11,701 nt of DNA from Acidobacteriota bacterium (lineage in GTDB: Bacteria; Acidobacteriota; JAAYUB01; JAMOQF01): assembly GCA_027040585.1 (NCBI GenBank), contig JALULU010000102.1, positions 1 to 11,701 of the forward strand. Reading direction: 5' to 3'. The notes under the pieces were generated by a model. That model worked only from the letters and a program-made list of their open reading frames with translations. It searched no databases and had not been told where the DNA came from. Each line of letters begins with the position of its first letter. Positions within the stretch are counted from its first letter, which is position 1. Below are positions 1 to 5,334 of the stretch, piece after piece. Position numbers and translations under genes: made by a program.

Positions 1-2
1 GG

Positions 3-119
3 TTATTGATACCTTTAGCGGTAGATACCAATGCTAAATGGATGGATAGAAAGTATGTTTCGTGGGAAGATTTGAAACACAATTGTAAAGTTGATGAGGA
101 ATTTACAGAAAAAATTTGA
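3..119 (+). CDS. C-terminal end of an unidentified gene (partial)
   Basis: An open frame enters from the left edge and runs 38 codons to a TGA at 117-119. The visible tail is polar and charged, starts with LLIPLAVDTNAKW and ends EEFTEKI. The other two plus frames close within the first 40 bases, so if a plus-strand gene crosses the edge it is this one. I do not recognise the family, and the fragment is too short to assign a function. Its stop lies 2 bases from the stop of a minus-strand micro-ORF at 122-220, which would make the two convergent. In DNA this AT-rich an open run of this length is uncommon but possible by chance. Confidence 0.5.
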   Translation, partial: LLIPLAVDTNAKWMDRKYVSWEDLKHNCKVDEEFTEKI

Positions 120-121
120 CA

Positions 122-220
122 TTATCGTATAAATTCATTGCTACTGATATATCTATGCTCTTTAAAATTATCAAGCAAACTATTAAAATCATACATAATG
201 GTTACAAAATTATGTGCCAT
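122..220 (-). CDS. 32-residue micro-ORF, function unknown
   Basis: ATG at 220-218 reads 32 codons to TAA at 124-122 and gives a soluble, mixed-charge peptide (MAHNFVTIMYDFNSLLDNF, ending SNEFIR). Evidence that it may be real: a purine-rich AGAGGAAA ribosome site a few bases upstream of the ATG, and a perfect TATAAT on the minus strand at 267-262, which would give a leader of about 35 bases. No membrane helix or known motif is visible. It could equally be the 5' remnant of a longer lost gene. Its divergent partner is the micro-ORF starting at 284. Confidence 0.35.
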   Translation of the reverse strand: MAHNFVTIMYDFNSLLDNFKEHRYISSNEFIR

Positions 221-248
221 TTTTGTTTCCTCTTTTTTTAAAAAGTGG

Positions 249-254
249 TATAAT
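249..254 (+). promoter_or_regulatory. -10 box (TATAAT) for the plus-strand micro-ORF
   Basis: A consensus TATAAT sits about 30 bases upstream of the ATG at 284, with a T-rich and A-rich stretch before it (230-245) and no clear -35. This matches the sigma70 promoter style known in Campylobacterota, where the -35 is poorly conserved. The predicted transcript start is near 261. Confidence 0.5.
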
Positions 255-261
255 ATCTCAA

Positions 262-267
262 ATTATA
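262..267 (-). promoter_or_regulatory. -10 box (TATAAT) for the minus-strand micro-ORF
   Basis: The plus strand reads ATTATA, which is TATAAT on the minus strand, about 42 bases before the ATG at 220. Together with the plus-strand box at 249-254 it makes a compact divergent promoter pair. The two boxes are 7 bases apart, so polymerase could probably occupy only one at a time. Confidence 0.45.
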
Positions 268-283
268 TCAAAAAGGTTAAAAA

Positions 284-382
284 ATGGTATGGGTATTGAA
301 TGGTATTTTAATCTCATTGGTTTTGTTTGGTATTGTGTTGCTTCGTGGTAAAAATCTTGCCAAAAGAAGTCATAAAATTTAG
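284..382 (+). CDS. 32-residue single-helix membrane micro-protein
   Basis: ATG at 284 reads 32 codons to TAG at 380-382. The peptide starts MVWVLNGILIS, continues as an uninterrupted hydrophobic segment (about residues 2-20, through VLFGIVLL) and ends in a basic tail (RGKNLAKRSHKI). By the positive-inside rule this suggests a helix with the N-terminus outside and the C-terminus in the cytoplasm. Support comes from AAAAGG about 7 bases upstream of the ATG and the TATAAT at 249-254. Such peptides can be small subunits of membrane complexes or type I toxins; nothing here decides between them. It converges with the coupling-ATPase gene ending at 509. Confidence 0.5.
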   Translation: MVWVLNGILISLVLFGIVLLRGKNLAKRSHKI

Positions 383-400
383 TTTAGTAGAGTATATATT

Positions 401-425
401 TTAAGATAAAAATTTTCTATCTTAA
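401..425. repeat. AT-only inverted repeat, 8-bp arms
   Basis: TTAAGATA at 401-408 is repeated exactly in reverse complement as TATCTTAA at 418-425, around a 9-base AT-rich loop. It lies between the convergent micro-ORF (stop at 382) and the coupling-ATPase gene (stop at 509). The arms are almost free of G and C and no T-run follows on either strand, so it is a poor intrinsic terminator. A protein-binding site is another reading. Confidence 0.5.
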
Positions 426-430
426 TGTCA

Positions 431-461
431 CAAGGTAGAAGAATGTAAAACTTCCACCTTG
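431..461. repeat. Inverted repeat with 11-base arms between convergent genes; possible weak terminator
   Basis: CAAGGTAGAAG (431-441) and CTTCCACCTTG (451-461) pair with one mismatch around a 9-base loop. It is the most GC-rich and stable hairpin in the 382-509 gap, where a terminator for one or both convergent genes is expected. Against a standard Rho-independent terminator, the sequence after the hairpin is CATAAAAAA on the plus strand and TGACATTAAG on the minus strand, so neither side has a T-tract. Confidence 0.5.
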
Positions 462-508
462 CATAAAAAATTTATCTAGTTTATTTGCTCCTTGTATCCT
501 TACGAATC

Positions 509-2194
509 TTACCCGACAAAAGTCTCATTATACTTCTCATAAGGCTTGATATAAGTTTTTAACTCTAAATATTTATCAAAACTTTTTGGTTTTACCAAAA
601 ATACCCTATCTTGCAATGTTGTTAATTTGCCTATTTGAAGAATATCCTCTTTAGCCACATGAAATCTTAAATTTCTGCTACTATTATCTTCTCCTGATTT
701 TAATGGTATGCTTTCATCAACTTTTTTTGCATCAAATGTTCCGGCATAATCTTTTATATATTGCACAGTAAATTTATCTCCAATTCTAAAAAATATCTTT
801 GTATTACAGTTGGCAAACAGAGTATTGAACTCTTTACCATACAATTCTTCAAGCCTTGAGAGATCTTGGATACTTATCAGGACACTTGCACCTTTACTTC
901 TACCGTTTGTTATGAGATCTACGATACTGCTTAATTTATTTAACATCCCCATCTCTTCAAGTACAAAATATACTCTTCTTTGAAAATCATCTTCTAAACT
1001 TAAAAGCTGCTTTGAGGTTAGATCTATAAACAGAGTGAGAAGAGGAGCTATCATCTCTTGAATATTTTTATTATTTGTGATAAAGATGGTGTTATTAATG
1101 CTAGACTTTATCCATTTTTTGACACTAAAATCACCATCTTTTAAATACTCTATGCTTTTTGTATATTGATTTAAGACTGACAATATACTAGAGCCTTGTT
1201 TTTCAGAACCTAAAAGATTTCTCACAAGATTTGTATCTATCTCATCCATGATATATCTTCTGTTTGAACTAAGCATTTCAAAAAGTTCACTGTTTTTAGT
1301 GATATGGTTTACTTTTGCATATTTTAAGATCTCGATAAATAGAGTTCTTGCACTATCTATCCAAAAAGGATCACTATTGCTTACCTCTTTAGGGAAAAGT
1401 GAATGAGCTATGCTTTCTATATCTACAAGATTATCAATATCGTTCATTATGCTCCATCCCAAACCTCTTTGATCTAATGGATTGAAGATGAGATCTCTTG
1501 TTGGATTGTAAAATTTTGCCGTATAGTCCATCTTGTTATCGTGAACTATCATTTTACTTCCCCTTCTTTTTAACTGCTCAAATACCTGGGAGCTTAAGAC
1601 ACTTTTACCGGTTCCACTTTGTCCTATGATCATAAAGTGAGAAGTTTCATCCTCTTTTTTGATAATGATGGAATTTTTTCTATACTCTTTCTCTTTTTGC
1701 ATATCTCTTGGGTTTTTATCGGTATCGATCAAGATATGCTCATCTTCATCATATCCACCGATACTAAGTCCCTCTTTATTTCCAACACTCTTGTTGTACT
1801 CTTCTATACCGTTATCCTTTTTCGATTTTTTGATACGATTTTTTATCATCCTAACCCAAAAGTATGGTGTTAGAAAAGATAGAAAAAATGATAATAAAAA
1901 AGGTATCCAACTTTTCCTTGCAAGTGTATATTTTAGATTATGTATATACTGCTTCTCACTATCTTTGACTTTGTTTGGTATGATAGTTTCTCTTATCATA
2001 TAAACGATAACCTTTTGAGGCGCTCTTTTTAGTAACATTTTTTCTTGCTGGCTAAAATTATTTGTGCTAACAAATAAAGTAGCAAAAACAAAAATAAAAG
2101 TTACAAACCATATACTAAAAAGTTTCAAAGCAAAATTGAGACTAAAACTCATATTTGCACCCAACTCTTTGTCAACTCTTGCCAAATCCTTCAT
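509..2194 (-). CDS. TraD/VirD4-type coupling ATPase (type IV secretion DNA translocase family)
   Basis: The 561-residue product has two N-terminal membrane helices (about 23-43 and 95-114) with a short external segment between them, then a cytoplasmic RecA-like motor. Motifs seen: Walker A GQSGTGKS at 191-198; the family-typical DPFWIDSAR at 275-283; a Walker B-like VYFVLEEMG at 408-416 with Glu where Asp is usual; and the ISIQD plus LEELYG segment at 440-453. In this family such motors hexamerise at the inner membrane and feed DNA or protein substrates into a type IV secretion channel. The start is the ATG at 2194, because AAAGGAG lies 6 bases before it; the frame stays open 48 codons further but only to a TTG without a ribosome site. 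No relaxase or mating-pair gene is in view, so a conjugative role is inferred from family only. A possible closer -10 (TATAGA) is on the minus strand near 2243-2237. Confidence 0.85.
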   Translation of the reverse strand: MKDLARVDKELGANMSFSLNFALKLFSIWFVTFIFVFATLFVSTNNFSQQEKMLLKRAPQKVIVYMIRETIIPNKVKDSEKQYIHNLKYTLARKSWIPFLLSFFLSFLTPYFWVRMIKNRIKKSKKDNGIEEYNKSVGNKEGLSIGGYDEDEHILIDTDKNPRDMQKEKEYRKNSIIIKKEDETSHFMIIGQSGTGKSVLSSQVFEQLKRRGSKMIVHDNKMDYTAKFYNPTRDLIFNPLDQRGLGWSIMNDIDNLVDIESIAHSLFPKEVSNSDPFWIDSARTLFIEILKYAKVNHITKNSELFEMLSSNRRYIMDEIDTNLVRNLLGSEKQGSSILSVLNQYTKSIEYLKDGDFSVKKWIKSSINNTIFITNNKNIQEMIAPLLTLFIDLTSKQLLSLEDDFQRRVYFVLEEMGMLNKLSSIVDLITNGRSKGASVLISIQDLSRLEELYGKEFNTLFANCNTKIFFRIGDKFTVQYIKDYAGTFDAKKVDESIPLKSGEDNSSRNLRFHVAKEDILQIGKLTTLQDRVFLVKPKSFDKYLELKTYIKPYEKYNETFVG

Positions 2195-2305
2195 GGACTT
2201 CTCCTTTAAATGAATTTTTGAAGATTTTATTCTTCTATCTATATTCACAAAATAGAAAAAATAGCTGAGATATTTTTTGGAGTATTGCAGAAAAATAGAA
2301 AACTT

Positions 2306-2313
2306 ATTATAAT
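2306..2313. promoter_or_regulatory. Self-complementary -10 box, candidate bidirectional promoter
   Basis: ATTATAAT is identical on both strands, so it presents a -10 (TATAAT) to polymerase in each direction. Rightward it would give a start near 2320 and a very short leader for the micro-ORF at 2333. Leftward it would give a leader of about 100 bases for the coupling-ATPase gene at 2194. No clear -35 is seen on either side. Confidence 0.4.
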
Positions 2314-2332
2314 TTCCTGAAAGGAGTTGCAA

Positions 2333-2431
2333 ATGCAAATGGAGATAACAACTATAATTTTAACAATATTGTTTATAATTGCTATAGCATTAAATATGGC
2401 TGCAAAAGAGTTGGAGAATAAAAAATTGTAA
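2333..2431 (+). CDS. 32-residue single-helix membrane micro-protein
   Basis: ATG at 2333 reads 32 codons to TAA at 2429-2431. The product is MQMEITT, a hydrophobic helix of Ile, Leu, Phe and Ala (about residues 5-22), and a charged tail, AAKELENKKL. The ribosome site is the best of the small ORFs here: AAGGAG at 2321-2326, 6 bases before the ATG, with TATAAT at 2308-2313. It is divergent from the coupling ATPase and lies 111 bases before hsdM in the same direction. It has the same length and one-helix layout as the micro-protein at 284-382 but no convincing residue similarity. No known family is recognised. Confidence 0.55.
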   Translation: MQMEITTIILTILFIIAIALNMAAKELENKKL

Positions 2432-2492
2432 TTTTATAAATTGGTAAAATGTTAATTATTCTCAGCTTGATTTATGAAATTTATATATTTTT

Positions 2493-2504
2493 TACTTGCA
2501 AGTA
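2493..2504. promoter_or_regulatory. Perfect 12-bp palindrome upstream of hsdM, candidate operator
   Basis: TACTTGCAAGTA is a perfect dyad ending 2 bases before the TAAAAT proposed as the hsdM -10 box. A regulator bound here would overlap the promoter spacer and probably block transcription. The role is inferred from symmetry and position only. I did not find a second copy in the window. Confidence 0.4.
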
Positions 2505-2506
2505 GG

Positions 2507-2512
2507 TAAAAT
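2507..2512 (+). promoter_or_regulatory. Candidate -10 box for the hsdM operon
   Basis: TAAAAT lies 31 bases before the TTG start of hsdM, following a T-rich stretch. It is part of a 10-base direct repeat, GGTAAAATGT, found at 2443-2452 and 2505-2514. Predicted transcription starts near 2519, placing the AAAGGA ribosome site (about 2529-2534) inside a short leader. A second AT box, TATATAAA at 2523-2530, overlaps this ribosome site and is less likely. Confidence 0.4.
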
Positions 2513-2542
2513 GTAAGAAAAGTATATAAAAGGACATAAATT

Positions 2543-4126
2543 TTGGCAAATCTTGATAAAGCTCATAGTAAAGCACAAAAATTAAACTCAGAAACTTTAG
2601 AAACTTGGCTTTGGGATTCGGCAAATATTATGCGGGGACATATAGATAGCTCTGACTTTAAAAATTATATATTTGGTCTTCTATTTTTGAAACGAGCTAA
2701 TGATCAGTTTTTTGAAGAAGCCAAAATAGCAGCTGACGAAGAAGGTATATCTTTAGAAGAAGCTATAGAAGATGAAGATTTTCACAGATTTTACATACCC
2801 GAAACTGCATGGTGGGACAACATTACAAAAAAGACTGAAAACATTGGTCAAGCTATAGATCAAGCTTTTAGTGCTATTGAAGAGTATAATCCTGCACTCG
2901 AAGGCGTTATGACTACTGTTCACTTTGGAGATAGCGAAAAACTACCTGATACTTTACTTTCCCGACTGCTAAACCACTTTAACAAATACTCTCTTGCTAA
3001 TGCTGACTTAGAAAATCCAGATATACTTGGTAATGCCTATGAGTATCTCATACGAGAGTTTGCTGATGCAGGTGGTAAAAAGGGTGGTGAATTTTATACA
3101 CCGAAAGAGGTTGTGCAACTTTTAGTGCAACTCATAAAACCAGAAGCTGGAAATAGTATCTATGATCCGACTTGTGGATCTGGTGGTATGCTCATAGAGT
3201 CTGCGAAATATATTGCAGCTCATGGTGGTATGGTTGGTGAATTTGTAGATTGTACTTTAAAAGGACAAGAAAAAAACCTTGGTACTTGGGCTATTTGTAA
3301 AATAAATATGATTGTTCATAACTTCAAAGATAGTGATATTCGTAAAGGTGATACACTTGGAAGTCCAAAGCATATCATTAATGGTGAATTAGAGACATTT
3401 GACAGAGTGATAGCAAATCCACCATTTAGTCTCAAAGAGTGGTGGGAAGCTGCTGAGAGTGATTTAAAAACAGACGCCAATGGTAAAACCATTACACCAA
3501 AGTATAATCAAGTAGTTAGTGACGAGTATGGTCGTTTTAAGTACGGCATACCTCCTCGTGGTTATGGTGATTTTGCATTTTTACAGCACATGGTTAGTGT
3601 TTTAAAACAAAACGGTAAAATGGGAATAGTCTTACCTCATGTGGTTTTGTTTCGTGGAAGCAGTGAAGGTAAAATCCGTGAAGGTTTACTCAAAGACGAT
3701 CTTATAGAAGCCATTATAGGATTACCTGAAAAGCTTTTTTATAACACTGGCATACCTGCAAGTATAATAATCATAAACAAATCAAAGCCTGAACACTTAA
3801 GGAACAGAGTCATATTTATAGACGCTTCAAATGAGTACAAAGAGGGGAAAAATCAAAATTCTTTGACTCCTGAAAATATTAAAAAAGTGGTGAGTTCTTA
3901 TGATACTCTTGAAGATATTGAAAAGTATATGAGAGTTGTAGATTTAGAAGAGATTAAAGAGAATGACTATAATCTGAATATTGCTCGTTATATAGATACA
4001 AGTGAAGAGGAAGTTATAGTAGATATAAATGCAGTGCTTAGTCGTATAAGTGAGATAGAAGCTAAAGAACAAGAGATAGATAACAAGCTCAATGGCTTTT
4101 TGAAAGAGTTGGGGTTTGTATCGTGA
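2543..4126 (+). CDS. hsdM: Type I restriction-modification DNA methyltransferase subunit HsdM
   Basis: HsdM transfers a methyl group from S-adenosylmethionine to adenine N6 in the target chosen by HsdS; the M2S1 complex methylates and the complex with HsdR restricts. The 527 residues are full length for the family: an N-terminal helical HsdM domain (about 15-150), GGEFYTPKEVVQLLV at 181-195, the cofactor motif DPTCGSGGML at 208-217, catalytic NPPF at 292-295, the PRGYGDFAFL segment at 338-347, and a C-terminal coiled-coil stretch (about 495-523). The start is TTG at 2543, preceded by AAAGGA at good spacing; the next in-frame ATG is residue 30, inside the conserved N-domain, so it is unlikely. 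It is the first gene of the operon and its TGA overlaps the next start by 4 bases. Confidence 0.97.
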   Translation: MANLDKAHSKAQKLNSETLETWLWDSANIMRGHIDSSDFKNYIFGLLFLKRANDQFFEEAKIAADEEGISLEEAIEDEDFHRFYIPETAWWDNITKKTENIGQAIDQAFSAIEEYNPALEGVMTTVHFGDSEKLPDTLLSRLLNHFNKYSLANADLENPDILGNAYEYLIREFADAGGKKGGEFYTPKEVVQLLVQLIKPEAGNSIYDPTCGSGGMLIESAKYIAAHGGMVGEFVDCTLKGQEKNLGTWAICKINMIVHNFKDSDIRKGDTLGSPKHIINGELETFDRVIANPPFSLKEWWEAAESDLKTDANGKTITPKYNQVVSDEYGRFKYGIPPRGYGDFAFLQHMVSVLKQNGKMGIVLPHVVLFRGSSEGKIREGLLKDDLIEAIIGLPEKLFYNTGIPASIIIINKSKPEHLRNRVIFIDASNEYKEGKNQNSLTPENIKKVVSSYDTLEDIEKYMRVVDLEEIKENDYNLNIARYIDTSEEEVIVDINAVLSRISEIEAKEQEIDNKLNGFLKELGFVS

Positions 4127-5334
4127 GTAAGTTACCTGAGGGGTGGAAGATTGAAACGATTGGAAGTTTTTGTGATATATTAGATAACCAAAGAGTTCCA
4201 ATAAGTTCAGAAAAACGAGCAGAAATTCGAGGGAATATTCCATATTACGGTGCAAATGGAGTTTTAGATTATATAAATGATTTTATCTTTAATGAAACTC
4301 TTGTATTACTTGCGGAAGACGGTGGTCATTTTCATGAGTATCAAACTAGACCAATTGCTTATATGATTCATGGAAAATCTTGGGTTAATAACCATACTCA
4401 TATTTTAAGAGCAAAAAATGGAGAAAACTATTTTTTATATTATTCATTAGTACATAAAGATATAACTTCTTTTATTAATGGTGGAACAAGAACAAAGCTC
4501 AATAGAGGTGAGTTAATAAAAATTCCTTTGACTGTGCCACCTCTTGAAGAACAAAAGAAAATAGCCGAAATTCTAAGCTCTGTAGATCAAAAAATCGCTT
4601 TTGTTGATAATCAGATAGAAGAGACTGAACTTCTCAGAAAAGGGTTAATGCAAAAGCTTTTAACTGAAGGTATTGGGCATAGTGAGTTTAAGGATAGTGA
4701 ACTTGGTAAGATCCCTGTTGAGTGGGAGGTTGTTGAGTTATTAAAAGTTTGTGAAGACAATAAACGTGCTATTGTTGACGGTCCTTTTGGTTCTAATTTA
4801 AAAACTATTCATTTTAGAGAAGAAGGTATTCCAGTTATTCAAAGTAATTTTGTAACAAGTGGTAAATTTAATGCGAAAGAATATGTTTATGTTGATGAAG
4901 ATAAATTTAATAGTGAAATAAGAAGTAAGGTTGTTGGTGGAGATATAGTAATGGCAAAAATTGGTGCTAATTGTGGTACTTCTGCAATTGTTCCATTAGA
5001 ACACCCTGCATCAATACTCTCTGGAAACTCAATTAAAATTTCTATTGATAAAAATAAAGCTTCTACAATATTTGTAGATTTTATTTTTAAAAGTAAATAC
5101 TCAAAAAATAAATTAGTAGAACTGAAATCTGTTGGTGCGCAACCTGCAATTTCAATGCCTTTGCTTAAAAAAATGAAAATAGTAAAACCACCCCTCGAAG
5201 AACAAAAGAAAATAGCAGAAGTTCTCTCAACAACAGACGAGAAACTTGAAAACCTAAAAGCCAAAAAAGAATCTTTTGAAGAACTCAAAAAAGGTTTAAT
5301 GCAGAAGTTGCTTACTGGGGAAGTGAGGGTTTAA
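4123..5334 (+). CDS. hsdS: Type I restriction-modification specificity subunit HsdS
   Basis: HsdS reads the split DNA target through two target-recognition domains. Here domain 1 covers about residues 5-138 (with NIPYYGANGV near 38-47) and domain 2 about 192-355. Each is followed by a conserved helical spacer: PPLEEQKKIAEILS at 139-152 to KGLMQKLLTEG near 183, and PPLEEQKKIAEVLS at 356-369 to KGLMQKLLTGE near 400. The two-fold internal repeat and 403-residue length are typical of an intact subunit. The start is GTG at 4123, overlapping the hsdM stop as GTGA, which suggests translational coupling. The two domains differ clearly, so the target should be an asymmetric bipartite site; I cannot predict its bases. 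Confidence 0.96.
   Translation: MSKLPEGWKIETIGSFCDILDNQRVPISSEKRAEIRGNIPYYGANGVLDYINDFIFNETLVLLAEDGGHFHEYQTRPIAYMIHGKSWVNNHTHILRAKNGENYFLYYSLVHKDITSFINGGTRTKLNRGELIKIPLTVPPLEEQKKIAEILSSVDQKIAFVDNQIEETELLRKGLMQKLLTEGIGHSEFKDSELGKIPVEWEVVELLKVCEDNKRAIVDGPFGSNLKTIHFREEGIPVIQSNFVTSGKFNAKEYVYVDEDKFNSEIRSKVVGGDIVMAKIGANCGTSAIVPLEHPASILSGNSIKISIDKNKASTIFVDFIFKSKYSKNKLVELKSVGAQPAISMPLLKKMKIVKPPLEEQKKIAEVLSTTDEKLENLKAKKESFEELKKGLMQKLLTGEVRV
4537..4569 (+). repeat. Intragenic hsdS repeat, first copy (conserved spacer)
   Basis: This 33-base stretch, encoding PPLEEQKKIAE, matches 5188-5220 at 30 of 33 positions, including an identical central run over GAAGAACAAAAGAAAATAGC. It marks the junction after recognition domain 1. 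Such repeats are known sites of domain exchange between hsdS alleles. Confidence 0.8.
5188..5220 (+). repeat. Intragenic hsdS repeat, second copy (conserved spacer)
   Basis: Direct-repeat partner of 4537-4569, at the junction after recognition domain 2. The three differences are T/C, T/C and C/A changes at third codon positions and are silent. That shows purifying selection on the peptide, but the nucleotide identity is still high enough for recombination. Confidence 0.8.

Noticed and set aside
431..461. Canonical Rho-independent terminator
   Set aside because: The stem is acceptable, but neither strand has a T-run directly after it. It was kept only as an inverted repeat with a possible weak terminator role.
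1619..2003. Two plus-strand open frames (84 and 114 codons) rich in Ser, Phe and Leu
   Set aside because: They lie wholly antisense to the coupling ATPase, overlap each other, and have the composition expected from reading Lys/Glu-rich codons backwards. No ribosome site or family match.
2195..2338. N-terminal extension of the coupling ATPase by 48 residues
   Set aside because: The frame is open to a TTG at 2338 but has no ribosome site there, and it would overlap the 2333-2431 micro-ORF start. The ATG at 2194 has AAAGGAG at ideal spacing, followed by a normal family N-terminus.
4887..5288. Minus-strand open frame of 133 codons inside hsdS
   Set aside because: Antisense shadow of a well-supported hsdS. 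Ser/Phe-rich with no recognisable domain. The same applies to antisense frames at 3944-4255, 6820-7053, 9682-9903, 10348-10599 and 11406-11597.
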